Of a DNA stretch of 49,658 nt, positions 8,295 to 15,308 are shown one piece after another. The translations under genes were made by a program, and so were the position numbers. Numbering within the stretch: the stretch's first letter is position 1; each line of letters opens with the position of its first letter. This DNA comes from DASVWZ01 sp036392935. GTDB taxonomy: Bacteria > Acidobacteriota > Terriglobia > Terriglobales > Acidobacteriaceae. The stretch covers positions 1 through 49,658 of the forward strand of contig DASVWZ010000253.1 in the NCBI GenBank assembly GCA_036392935.1. Direction: 5' to 3'. Below the pieces are notes generated by a model, which was not told the DNA's origin, did no database searches, and saw only the letters and a list, made by a program, of their open reading frames with translations.

Positions 8295-9437
8295 CTATCG
8301 ACCGACTTGGATTGTCGGTTTGCCCGCCGGAAGAACTTCGCCAATTTCGACGGCCGGGACGCCGGCAGCATTGAGGGATTGGCGCAGTTCGTCGTTGAAT
8401 TCGGGGGCGACAGAAATCAGTAATCCGCCGGCGGTTTGTGGGTCGTAGAGGATGGTCTTTACTTCGTCGGGAATGCCATCGGCGTAACCAACCAGGCATT
8501 CGGCGAATTCGCGATTGGCTTTCAGGCCACCGGGGATGTATCCGGCACGGACGCAGTCGAGCGCTCCGTCGAGCAACGGAACACGGCTGGCAAAGAACTT
8601 TAGAGAAACGTTGGATGCGAGCGCCAATTCGCGCGCGTGGCCGATCAGGCCGAAGCCGGTGACGTCGGTGAGGGCGTGGACGGCGTAGCCCCGGACGCCC
8701 TCGTCTGGGGGACCGAGCGAAGCTCGGCGGTCGGCTGCGGAGCTGCGCTCCGCATGGACCGACGTGGCGTCCGTCCCAACATGATCCGTTATGACCTCAG
8801 CGGCTTTTTTATTCAACGTGGTCATGGACGCGACGGCCGCGTCGATCCAGCTTTGTTTGGCAACGCCTTTCTTGATGGCGGTTGAGATCACACCGGTGCC
8901 CAGGGCTTTGGTGAAAAGCAGGCGATCGCCGGGCTTAGCTCCGGCGTTCGAGAAAACTTTTTTCGGATCGATCAGTCCGGTGACGGCGTAGCCAAACTTG
9001 GTTTCTTCGTCGCGGATGCTGTGGCCACCGATAACAGTGCATCTGGCTTCGACCATCTTCGATAATCCGCCGGCGAGAATCTGCTCGAGAATGGCGATAT
9101 CGGCTTTGTCAGGAAAGCAAACCAGCGCCAGCGAAGTTACGGCACGCCCGCCCATGGCATAAACGTCGCTGAGCGCATTGGTGGCGGCGATCTGGCCAAA
9201 AATGTAGGGATCGTCGACGATGGGAGTGAAGAAATCGACGGTCTGAACCATGGCCATCGCCGGTGTGAGTAGGTACACTCCGGCGTCGTCGGCGTGATCG
9301 AAGCCGACCAGAACGTTTGGGTCGTGTTGCCGGGCTAATTTCCCAAGCACCGTGTCCAGCACCGCCGGACTCAGCTTGGAAGCTCAACCCGCGGCTTTTA
9401 CCGACTCCGTCAGCCGGAATGGCTTGCTTTCAGACAT
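8295..9437 (-). CDS. selD: Selenide, water dikinase with a selenocysteine (UGA) residue
   Basis: SelD uses ATP to convert selenide to selenophosphate, the selenium donor for selenocysteine tRNA. Reading from ATG at 9437 gives MSESKPFRLTESVKAAG, then an in-frame TGA at 9384-9386, then ASKLSPAVLDTVLG and the rest without a stop. UGA falls exactly at the catalytic position (Cys17 in E. coli), so the product is a 380-residue selenoprotein with Sec at residue 18. A conventional gene call would start at GTG 9362 and lose the active site. Other family blocks are GFDHADDAGVYLL (45-57), QTVDFFTPIVDDPYIFG, TNALSDVYAMGG, IGGHSIRDEE and LTDVTGFGLIGHA. Residues of about 221-251 are an insertion from a palindromic DNA element. 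No selA, selB or tRNA-Sec gene is in the window. Confidence 0.95.
8692..8773. repeat. Palindromic element inserted in frame within selD
   Basis: The element is bounded by CGGACGCC (8692-8699) and GGCGTCCG (8766-8773). Between them lie two perfect small hairpins: CCGAGC-GAA-GCTCGG (8713-8727) and GCGGAGC-TGC-GCTCCGC (8737-8753). It encodes about 28 residues rich in Ala, Arg, Ser and Gly (SVHAERSSAADRR, then GPPDEGVRGY on the other side) between the helix AAEVITDHVG and the conserved VHALTDVTGFG. Other SelD proteins pass directly from one block to the other. It resembles the protein-coding palindromic elements known from Rickettsia. Mobility is inferred. Confidence 0.7.
9343..9386 (-). promoter_or_regulatory. 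Bacterial SECIS-like hairpin at the selD UGA codon
   Basis: Starting seven bases past the UGA codon (9384-9386), the mRNA can pair CCAAGC (9379-9374) with GCTTGG (9348-9343). Above it GTCC (9370-9367) pairs with GGAC (9357-9354), leaving a nine-base apical loop GGCGGUGCU with G and U residues. A small internal loop (TGA opposite ACGGT) separates the helices. A two-helix stem directly after UGA is what SelB recognises in bacterial selenoprotein mRNAs. Pairing was worked out by eye. Confidence 0.75.
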
Positions 9438-9461
9438 GTGGACATTCTACCTGTGGATTTC

Positions 9462-9525
9462 ACCACGGAGACGCAGAGGAAATGAATCTGTTTGTGTGTT
9501 CTCCGTGACTCGGTGTCTCCGTGGT
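9462..9525. repeat. Intergenic inverted repeat ACCACGGAGAC / GTCTCCGTGGT
   Basis: A perfect 11-base inverted repeat (9462-9472 and 9515-9525) encloses about 42 bases containing further CTCCGTG-type words. Sequences of this kind, built from 'ACCACGGAGAC', are widely dispersed between genes in several phyla. It fills the gap between the FxLYD-like gene and selD and may form the 3' hairpin of the upstream transcript. Confidence 0.65.
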
Positions 9526-9530
9526 AGGGC

Positions 9531-10034
9531 TTATTTCAAGCTGACGCTTGTGACCTGCAGCTCGGGATACGCCTGGTCCCAGTCGGCGGAGATATGTTCG
9601 AAGGTCAGACGGAATGGTTTGCTCTGGCCGGGCGCGAGCGGCGATACGCTGAGGTCGACCGCATCGGGATACGGGCCGCTGGTCGAGAGCACGTGCAGGG
9701 CGACGTCTTCGACCTGCGCGACTTCGTTCAGTGAGTTTTTGAAGGCGACGTGGGCGACCGCGTGGGTGACGGTCTGGTTGCCCGCGTTGGTGACCGTACC
9801 GTCAATGTAGGTGACGCTGGCGCCGACAAAATTTTCCGCCTGAGACATTTTCAGATTCGATAGTTGGACGTTGGCCGCGTACGGATGCGGGGCGGCCGGC
9901 GATTTCTTGCCACCAATCGAAGCCAGCACGAGCCCGCCAATCAGCACGGCGACAAGAACGATCGCGATCAAAACCGGGCGCAGGCTGGAATCTTTTTCGT
10001 CGGCGAGTGGAGATGGTTCGATCAAGCCGCCCAT
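9531..10034 (-). CDS. Membrane-anchored FxLYD/DUF2393-like protein
   Basis: This 167-residue protein has a short charged N-terminus (MGGLIEPSPLADEKDSS), one transmembrane helix at about residues 19-41 (PVLIAIVLVAVLIGGLVLAS), then a roughly 115-residue beta-sandwich region outside the cytoplasm. The latter reads ASVTYIDGTVTNAGNQTVTH, AHVAFKNSLNEV and PLAPGQSKPFRLTFEHISADW. This is the pattern of FxLYD or DUF2393-like domains found in many Acidobacteria proteins, with a conserved 'G-x-V-x-N-x-G' strand pair. There is no enzymatic motif. The gene is upstream of selD on the same strand, separated by 93 bases that contain the dispersed inverted repeat. Cotranscription with selD is therefore uncertain. 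Confidence 0.7.
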   Translation of the reverse strand: MGGLIEPSPLADEKDSSLRPVLIAIVLVAVLIGGLVLASIGGKKSPAAPHPYAANVQLSNLKMSQAENFVGASVTYIDGTVTNAGNQTVTHAVAHVAFKNSLNEVAQVEDVALHVLSTSGPYPDAVDLSVSPLAPGQSKPFRLTFEHISADWDQAYPELQVTSVSLK

Positions 10035-10109
10035 GAAGGGATTATATTCTGCCCTCGGCGCTGAAGCGCGAGCTCGGCGAACTTCATTGAGCCTGCCACA
10101 GCAACAAAG

Positions 10110-10200
10110 TCAGAAGCCGGAAGGTAGAATCCAGAAGTAGAGTCCCGTGGCATTCACGTACTTACTCCTGCCTTCTTACCTCATGCTTCTGACTTCGTTC
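10110..10200. repeat. Imperfect palindrome built from CTTCTGA-type words
   Basis: TCAGAAGC (10110-10117) and GCTTCTGA (10185-10192) close a long, imperfect inverted repeat whose arms consist of repeated 7-8 base words such as AGAAGTA, CCTTCTT and CTTCTGACTTC. The same vocabulary occurs at 15279-15305 and 24220-24278, always between genes. Confidence 0.55.
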
Positions 10201-10210
10201 TATAGGGTTC

Positions 10211-10870
10211 TTAGTGGCTCATCACATAGAGCAGGAAATATGGGTGTTGGCCGCTGTAGCCGGCTGGGATCGATGCCCCCGCCTTCAGTTGGGTTTGGTC
10301 TCCGGTCGAGAACCAGCCGGTCAGACTGGTAATGGGATATTGCGCATTGGCTGCTCCCACCGTTTGGTTATTCGTATCCTCAGTGAAATACATAACGAAG
10401 TAGTAATCGTTGAGCGTGGAGAGTGTAACGTTCAACGTATCCAGGGGGACGACACAAGGATTTGCAATGGAAGGCGTGACCTTGCAAACCTTGGTGCTGC
10501 TCAACAAGATGCTGGGATTGGAAGCGCCATTTAACTTCACCGGAGTGACCGCGGTAATTTTGGTAGTTCCCCGCTTGGTCGTATACATGACCATATTGCT
10601 GATGTCAGCTTCGGTCCCCCCAGTGAATCCGATGTAAAACCGCGTGGTTGTCGAACTTCCGGTTGCGGGGAAAAGCAGCGCTCCGGCAACCAGATTCAGC
10701 GCCGAATAGTTCGACCAGTTGCTGTTGGCCGAGACTGGGCCACCAACTCCGGCGACCAAGTTGATCGGCGTGCTTGCAGCCGGTTGCTGCGCTGCCGACA
10801 GAGACGGCAGAACGGTAAGCATTGCCGCGAACGCCAGCAGCATGGCGGCGAATTTCAATCCTGCATTCAT
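10211..10870 (-). CDS. Secreted protein, downstream member of a tandem paralog pair
   Basis: This 219-residue protein has a signal peptide (MNAGLKFAAMLLAFAAMLTV, cleavage near LSAAQ) and a mature part of about 190 residues. Blocks shared almost word for word with the neighbour at 10941-11600 include STPINLVAGVGGPVS, NLVAGALLFPATGSSTTTRF, ADISNMVMYTTKRG, NVTLSTLNDYYFVMYFTEDT and the C-terminus GYSGQHPYFLLYVMSH. Two cysteines (in KVCKVTPS and NPCVVPL) could pair. No enzymatic motif is recognisable. The start ATG at 10870 has GGGAGGA upstream. It is an exported beta-rich protein of unknown role; the ordered TTTRFYIGFTGG and YFVMYFTED strands suggest a carbohydrate-binding-like or lectin-like sandwich, which is only a guess. 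Confidence 0.75.
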   Translation of the reverse strand: MNAGLKFAAMLLAFAAMLTVLPSLSAAQQPAASTPINLVAGVGGPVSANSNWSNYSALNLVAGALLFPATGSSTTTRFYIGFTGGTEADISNMVMYTTKRGTTKITAVTPVKLNGASNPSILLSSTKVCKVTPSIANPCVVPLDTLNVTLSTLNDYYFVMYFTEDTNNQTVGAANAQYPITSLTGWFSTGDQTQLKAGASIPAGYSGQHPYFLLYVMSH

Positions 10871-10913
10871 ACTTCAATCCTCCCAGTTCAAATGGTTTCT
10901 CGTGCCACAATGG

Positions 10914-10935
10914 TTGGGCCGCTCCCGCGGCCCAA
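10914..10935. other. Stem-loop between the tandem secreted-protein genes
   Basis: TTGGGCCGC-TCCC-GCGGCCCAA forms a perfect nine-base stem with a four-base loop. It lies six bases past the stop of the upstream paralog. Neither strand has a U-run after it, so it could be a partial terminator or a processing or stability element that sets the ratio of the two paralogs. Confidence 0.55.
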
Positions 10936-10940
10936 GCGCC

Positions 10941-11600
10941 TTAGTGGCTCATCACATAAAGCAGGAAATACGGGTGCTGGCCGCTGTAGCCGGATGGGAT
11001 GGTTTTTCCGACCTTCAACTGCGTCTGGTCTCCCGATGAATACCAGCCGGTAAGGCTGGTAATTGGATACTGGGCGTTGGCTGCTCCCACCGTTTCGTTA
11101 TTCGTATCCTCGGTGAAGTACATGACGAAGTAATAATCGTTGAGAGTGGAGAGCGTAACGTTCAGCGTATCCAGGGGAACGACACACGGAGTTGAAACGG
11201 AAGGCGCAGGCTTACAAACCGTCGTGCTGCTTAGCTTGATAGAAGGATTGGAAACGCCATTTAACGTCACCGGAGTGACCGCGGTGATTTTAGTGCCACC
11301 TCGCTTGGTCGTGTACATGACCATATTGCTGATGTCGGCTTCCGTTCCCTGCGTGAATCCGATGTAGAACCTTGTGGTGGTGCTGCTACCGGTTGCGGGA
11401 AAAAGCAGCGCCCCGGCAACCAGGTTGAGGGCCGAATAATTTGACCACTCGGTGCTGGTCGACACCGGGCCTCCAACCCCCGCAACTAAGTTGATCGGGG
11501 TGCTTGCGGACTGATGCTGCGCTAGCGCGACAGCGGGCACAAATGTTAGCGCAACCGCAAGCATCGCGAGCGTGCTCACGAATTTGAATAGAGTTTTCAT
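10941..11600 (-). CDS. Secreted protein, upstream member of a tandem paralog pair
   Basis: This is 219 residues from the ATG at 11600, which I chose over an in-frame codon at 11636 because GGAGGA lies upstream of 11600 and the signal peptide (MKTLFKFVSTLAMLAVALTF, cleavage near ALAQ) starts there. The mature part is closely similar along its whole length to the product of 10211-10870, with most changes around the variable segment after the first cysteine (KPAPSVSTPCVVPL versus KVTPSIANPCVVPL) and near SGDQTQLKVGKTIPSG. Same orientation, equal length and similar ribosome binding sites indicate recent tandem duplication. Function is unknown. Confidence 0.75.
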   Translation of the reverse strand: MKTLFKFVSTLAMLAVALTFVPAVALAQHQSASTPINLVAGVGGPVSTSTEWSNYSALNLVAGALLFPATGSSTTTRFYIGFTQGTEADISNMVMYTTKRGGTKITAVTPVTLNGVSNPSIKLSSTTVCKPAPSVSTPCVVPLDTLNVTLSTLNDYYFVMYFTEDTNNETVGAANAQYPITSLTGWYSSGDQTQLKVGKTIPSGYSGQHPYFLLYVMSH

Positions 11601-11801
11601 GGACGGATCCTCCGAGTTCGAAAATTGTTTGCGCACTGAAATAGCAAGCGGCGCTGGCCTGGTACCCGGGTCGGGGCGGGCGTTTCTCCCGGATAGTTAA
11701 AACATTTTTGTTACTTCAAAAGGCGCACTGACTATACACCCATTTCCACCGCTCAAACAATATGCAAAGTTTTTCAGCCGGTCCAGGCGGATCGCCGATG
11801 T

Positions 11802-12494
11802 ATGATTCCGGTGATCATGGCGACATACGATCCTGCTGGCGAATGGCTGCGGCTTTCGCAGCGTTACGCCCAGATGAGCGACGGCGAGCTGCTGGCCTTG
11901 GCGCAGCAGAAATCCGAATTGACGGACAGCGCGCAGCAGGCGCTGGCGGGGGAGATATCGCGGCGTGGACTGAAAGTCGAGCCGCCGAAGCCGGTCGAGC
12001 AGCCGAGGCCTGAACCGCCGCCGGATTCTCCGTATGCGGAAGATTTGAAACTGGTTGAAGTGGCGAAGGTGTGGAGTCTGGCCGATGCGATGCAGTTGCA
12101 GGATGTGCTGGAGCGGGCGGGGATACCGTGCTTTATGGGCAAGGAAAAAGCTGCCTCTGTTGACAAAGTAAGCTCAAACTTTGCCCAGGGCGTGAGTGTG
12201 AAAGTTCCGCAGATTGGCGTGCCGTGGGCGCGGCAGGCGATGGAAAATTACAGCCCGGCGAACGAGCCGGTCGCGCCGGCAGACGATGGTGAAGTGGCGG
12301 CTTATTGCCCGCAGTGCCACTCGACGGAGATTTTCTACGACCGGGTGGTGGAAGAGCGGGAGGATGGTTCTGAGCAAGATGAATCCTCGGAGTTGGACGA
12401 AGAGGATTCTGACGAGTCGTCAGCAAAATACGAATGGGTTTGCGAAACGTGTGGGAACCGGTGGGTGGAGGATGGGATTGTAGATGAGGGCTAA
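11802..12494 (+). CDS. DUF2007-like protein with C-terminal zinc ribbon
   Basis: This is a 230-residue cytoplasmic protein. Residues 1-60 are a helical region (RLSQRYAQMSDGELLALAQQ, ALAGEISRRGLKVE). A proline-rich linker follows. Residues of about 83-145 match the DUF2007-type 'putative signal-transducing' fold (LVEVAKVWSLADAMQLQDVLERAGIPCFMG, then VSVKVPQIGVPWARQAME). The C-terminus has CPQCHSTEIFYD, a very acidic loop (about residues 188-209), and CETCGNRW, a four-cysteine zinc ribbon. The ATG at 11802 is used; the ATG at 11817 (MATYDPAGEW) is equally possible and neither has a strong ribosome binding site. Function is not known. Confidence 0.7.
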   Translation: MIPVIMATYDPAGEWLRLSQRYAQMSDGELLALAQQKSELTDSAQQALAGEISRRGLKVEPPKPVEQPRPEPPPDSPYAEDLKLVEVAKVWSLADAMQLQDVLERAGIPCFMGKEKAASVDKVSSNFAQGVSVKVPQIGVPWARQAMENYSPANEPVAPADDGEVAAYCPQCHSTEIFYDRVVEEREDGSEQDESSELDEEDSDESSAKYEWVCETCGNRWVEDGIVDEG

Positions 12495-12517
12495 CGCGCG
12501 TTGCGTCGGCCCTCATC
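12483..12517. terminator. Hairpin over the stop codon, between convergent genes
   Basis: GATGAGGGC (12483-12491) pairs with GCCCTCATC (12509-12517), and ACGC/GCGT can extend the fold inside the loop. It overlaps the stop codon of the DUF2007-like gene and lies just beyond the 3' end of the frameshifted minus-strand gene. It could serve as a bidirectional transcript end, though no U-run follows on either side. Confidence 0.45.
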
Positions 12518-12525
12518 CGATGTAG

Positions 12526-12967
12526 CTACAAGCAGCCTTCCAGCCGGCGAAAAATCTTGATGTCCGTCAGTATGTCCGAGGGGTCGGTCGCCGGATCCGT
12601 CGAAACTTGTTCCGGGCCAAAGAACTCGAAACCTATGAAGACGTTGTTCTCCCTACAAAACCAGGGTACCGGTTCGGATCCAATTTTTACGAGATCATCA
12701 TAGGCTGCCTTCCGATGACTGCGCTCGTTGATGCAGCACATCTGCCGGTACTGCCTTTGATTAGCGGAAAGATAGTCTTCCAGTTCCCGGCGAGTGGTGC
12801 CCATCTTAAAAGACGCTCTATATGAATCGAGAGCTCTTTGATACTCGGTGTTGCGCCTTTTCTGAGCCCGAACCTCCGAAAGGTGATGCGTGGCGAGGGC
12901 GACCGTGAACCACAGCGACGAGAGCTATCAATACGGTCAGGTATTTAGGCCAGCGGCGCGGTCTCAC
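12526..12967 (-). pseudogene. Frameshifted small membrane protein gene linked to pmbA
   Basis: From GTG at 12967 the frame encodes MRPRRWPKYLTVLIALVAV, the start of a transmembrane helix, then runs into nonsense. In the next frame, from about 12920, the helix continues (WFTVALATHHLSEVRAQKRR) and the rest reads sensibly to a stop at 12526: NTEYQRALDSYRASFK, MGTTRRELEDYLSAN, QMCCINER, DDLVKIGSEPVPWFC, ENNVFIGFEFFG, IKIFRRLEGCL. The 442-base span is one base more than a multiple of three, so a single-base insertion near 12910-12925 explains the break. The intact protein would have about 146 residues: one N-terminal membrane anchor and an extracytoplasmic domain. Function is unknown. Decay or a sequencing error cannot be separated here. 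It begins 30 bases after the pmbA stop. Confidence 0.65.
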
Positions 12968-12997
12968 CTGACCATTATCAGCTAACAGGGCAAAATG

Positions 12998-14386
12998 TCA
13001 CTCTCCGCCCACGGTCAGCCCATCAATTCTGATCGTGGGGCAAGCCATGGCGCCGCGGAATTCGAGGTCGTTGCCGATCTCGGAGATGTTGAAGAACATT
13101 TCTTTCAAATTTCCGGCGACGGTGATTTCTTCGACCGGGAAAGTCAGTTCGCCACCGGAGATCCATAGGCCGGACGCGCCACGCGAATAGTCTCCGGTGA
13201 CGAGGTTGGCGCCGTGTCCAAGAAATTCAGTGATGTAGAGGCCGTCTTTGATTTCAGAGATGATCTGCTGCGGCGTCTTCGTGCCCGGCTGCAGAAAATA
13301 ATTGCCCGGGCCGATGCCGGGAGTGCCGGCCAATCCGCGGGAGGCGTTGCCGGTGGTGGCGAGGCCAAGTTTCTTGGCAGTGTAAGTGTTGAGCAAATAT
13401 GACTTCAGAACGCCGTTATCAATGACTACGGTACGGCGCGTGGGCACGCCTTCGCCGTCGAAGGGGCTGGTGCCGAATCCGCCGACCATGGTGCCGTCGT
13501 CGATGACGGTGACGCGATCGCCGGCGATTTTTTGCCCGAGCTTGCCGGCAAGAAACGACGCGCCGCGATAGACCGAATCTCCCTCAATGCCTTCGAAAAT
13601 GTGGCCGATGATCGAAGTGGAAACCAGCGGATCGAAGACGATGGGCACCTGCGCCGTCTTTACCTTGCGCGCACCGAGGCGGCGGATGGTGCGCTGGGCG
13701 GCCACTTTGCCGACATGCTCGGGCGATTCAAGGCGGCTGAGGCTGCGCGCCACGGAGAACCAGTAATCGCGCTGCATGGCGCCATCGTCGGTTTGCGCAA
13801 TGGGCACGGCGGCGACGGAACAATATGACCGCTGAAATTCACCGACGAAGCCGAGCGAGTTGGCGAGAACTTTGCGGCCGGTGGCGGCGTCGAAGGATCC
13901 GCCTTCGGAATTCTTGATGCGCGGATCGTAATCGAGCGCGGCTTTTTCGGCGCGGCGGGCGTAGGCGATGCGCTCTCCACCGGGTAGCGAGTAAACGTCG
14001 GCAGAGTAAAGATCGAGGTCGCCGGAAATCGAGCCCAGCTGCGAGGCGTCGGGCAATCCGCCGAAGGGATCTTCAGAGGTGATCTTGGAGAGTTCGATCG
14101 CCGACTTGACCATGCGATCGAGGCCTTCGCGGGAGAAGTCGCTGGAATAGGTGCTGGCCGCGCGTTTGCCGTTGAAGACGCGGACGCCGACGGATTTCGA
14201 TCCGGATTCCTTCAGGGTTTCGACCTGGCCAAGGCGAACTACGGTCGAGAATTCGTCACCTTCGCGGATAACGCATTCAGCGGCGCTGGCGCCGCCCGCC
14301 ATGGCGCGGCCGACGATGTCCTGCGCGAGCGAGCGGAGGTCGGTGGTGGTGTGAGACTTCTGGCTTTCGAGTTCAACGGACGACAT
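12998..14386 (-). CDS. pmbA: PmbA/TldE family metalloprotease subunit
   Basis: This 462-residue protein is the PmbA/TldE half of the TldD-TldE heterodimer, which degrades unfolded peptides and trims modified peptides such as microcins. Family blocks: a first-domain GASAAECVIREGDEF and SVGVRVFNGKRAASTYSSDFS; AYDYDP-like ALDYDPRIKNSEGGSF near 150; the core VPIVFDPLVSTSIIGH near 246; FEGIEGDSVYRGASFL; and the C-terminal GLYITEFLGHGANLVTGDYSRGASG and FRGAMACPTIRIDGLTVGG. As is usual for this subunit, the HExxxH zinc motif of TldD is absent. The partner tldD lies 0.9 kb upstream on the same strand, separated by the oppositely oriented vapBC pair. The start is the ATG at 14386. Confidence 0.92.
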   Translation of the reverse strand: MSSVELESQKSHTTTDLRSLAQDIVGRAMAGGASAAECVIREGDEFSTVVRLGQVETLKESGSKSVGVRVFNGKRAASTYSSDFSREGLDRMVKSAIELSKITSEDPFGGLPDASQLGSISGDLDLYSADVYSLPGGERIAYARRAEKAALDYDPRIKNSEGGSFDAATGRKVLANSLGFVGEFQRSYCSVAAVPIAQTDDGAMQRDYWFSVARSLSRLESPEHVGKVAAQRTIRRLGARKVKTAQVPIVFDPLVSTSIIGHIFEGIEGDSVYRGASFLAGKLGQKIAGDRVTVIDDGTMVGGFGTSPFDGEGVPTRRTVVIDNGVLKSYLLNTYTAKKLGLATTGNASRGLAGTPGIGPGNYFLQPGTKTPQQIISEIKDGLYITEFLGHGANLVTGDYSRGASGLWISGGELTFPVEEITVAGNLKEMFFNISEIGNDLEFRGAMACPTIRIDGLTVGGE

Positions 14387-14481
14387 AGTTTTATTATCCC
14401 AAAGAAAGGGGGATTCGGTCTGCCCGTTGGCGAATCACCTTTCGAATCGGTATTTATTGGATGAAGCCCGGATCGAAACGA

Positions 14482-14510
14482 TTGATAATAATGCAAATAT
14501 GCATTACAGT
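14482..14510 (+). promoter_or_regulatory. Promoter and palindromic operator of vapBC
   Basis: TTGATA (14482-14487) and TACAGT (14505-14510) are spaced by 17 bases, as in a sigma-70 promoter. A perfect palindrome AATGCA-AATA-TGCATT (14490-14505) lies in the spacer and touches the -10 box. This is where a VapB antitoxin would be expected to bind and repress its own operon. The VapB start is 20 bases further on. Confidence 0.6.
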
Positions 14511-14530
14511 AACGGAATACGAGGTGCGGA

Positions 14531-14815
14531 ATGTCGACGCTAACCGTAACCGCCAGAGGGCAAGTAACGTTTCGCAAAAAGGTGATGGATCATCTCGGCG
14601 TGAAGCCGGGTGGAAAAATTCAGATCGACCTGCTGCCGGACGGCCGAGGTGTAATCAGGGCAGCCCGATCCGGCGGCAAAATCGAAGACTTCTTTGGTCT
14701 GCTGGCAGGAAAGACGAAGAAAGTCGCAACCATTGAAGAAATCAACGAAGCCGCTGCAGCCGGGTGGGCGGGCCTTGTCGATTACAGGAAACGTCCCAGA
14801 CGGAGAAGATCATGA
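14531..14815 (+). CDS. vapB: AbrB/MazE-type antitoxin of a VapBC pair
   Basis: This 94-residue protein begins STLTVTARGQVTFRKKVMDHLGVKPGGKIQIDLLPDGRGVI, the swapped-hairpin AbrB DNA-binding fold of VapB/MazE antitoxins at residues 1-48. The C-terminal half (KIEDFFGLLAGKTKKVATIEEINEAAAAGW) is the flexible, toxin-binding tail. It neutralises the PIN toxin encoded next and should bind the palindrome at 14490-14505 to repress the operon. Its TGA stop overlaps the ATG of the toxin gene (ATGA, four bases), the usual coupled arrangement. The last residues (RKRPRRRRS) are very basic. Confidence 0.88.
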   Translation: MSTLTVTARGQVTFRKKVMDHLGVKPGGKIQIDLLPDGRGVIRAARSGGKIEDFFGLLAGKTKKVATIEEINEAAAAGWAGLVDYRKRPRRRRS

Positions 14816-15207
14816 GGATCGCGGTGGACACGAACGTTTTGGTGCGGGCCGTTGTCCGCGACGATTCTGAGCAATATGAAGCCGCGACTGGGATTATGGG
14901 GCGCGCCGACACGGTGGCCCTCGCTCTACCATGCCTTTGCGAGCTAGTCTGGGTTCTGCGTTGCGTGTATCGTTTCCAGCCTGCTGATGTCGGCAAGGCA
15001 ATTCGCATCCTAACCGGCCCGGAAAATGTGGAAGCCAATCGCCCCGCGGTCGAGGCTGGGTTGGCTATGCTTGATGCCGGCGGAGATTTCGCCGACGGCG
15101 CAATTGCTTACGAAGGGCGCTGGCTGGGCGGAGAGACTTTCGTCTCGTTCGATCGCCAGGCGGTCGCGATGCTCAAAGCGCAAGGACAGTCGGCGCGGTT
15201 GCTATAG
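14812..15207 (+). CDS. vapC: VapC-type PIN domain toxin
   Basis: This is a 131-residue PIN-fold ribonuclease. Metal-binding acids of the family are visible: D6 in VDTNVLVRA, E44 in LCELVWVL, D95 in GGDFADGAIA and D114 in SFDRQAV. VapC toxins cleave specific RNAs, often initiator tRNA or rRNA, when freed from VapB. I chose the ATG at 14812 because it overlaps the antitoxin stop by four bases and gives the standard MRIAVDTNVLVR N-terminus; a longer frame from 14764 lies wholly within vapB. The pair is intact and probably functional. Confidence 0.88.
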   Translation: MRIAVDTNVLVRAVVRDDSEQYEAATGIMGRADTVALALPCLCELVWVLRCVYRFQPADVGKAIRILTGPENVEANRPAVEAGLAMLDAGGDFADGAIAYEGRWLGGETFVSFDRQAVAMLKAQGQSARLL

Positions 15208-15278
15208 GCCGAACCCGCAAATGGCCTTCCGTCGGTTGCGGGCGGTTCAGGATCGTCCCGCAGAGTACAGTCAATCCT

Positions 15279-15305
15279 GCGTTCTGACTTCTCACTTCTG
15301 CATTC
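15279..15305. repeat. Short CTTCTGA-type intergenic repeat
   Basis: GTTCTGACTTCTCACTTCTG followed by CATTC shows the 7-8 base rhythm also seen at 10110-10200 and 24220-24278. It ends four bases before the tldD stop. Confidence 0.45.
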
Positions 15306-15308
15306 ACC

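Noticed and set aside
9343..9386. The possibility that the TGA at 9384-9386 is a nonsense mutation in selD
   Set aside because: The UGA falls exactly on the SelD catalytic position, the flanking sequence (VKAAG-x-ASKL) matches the Sec-type SelD N-terminus, and a SECIS-like fold follows.
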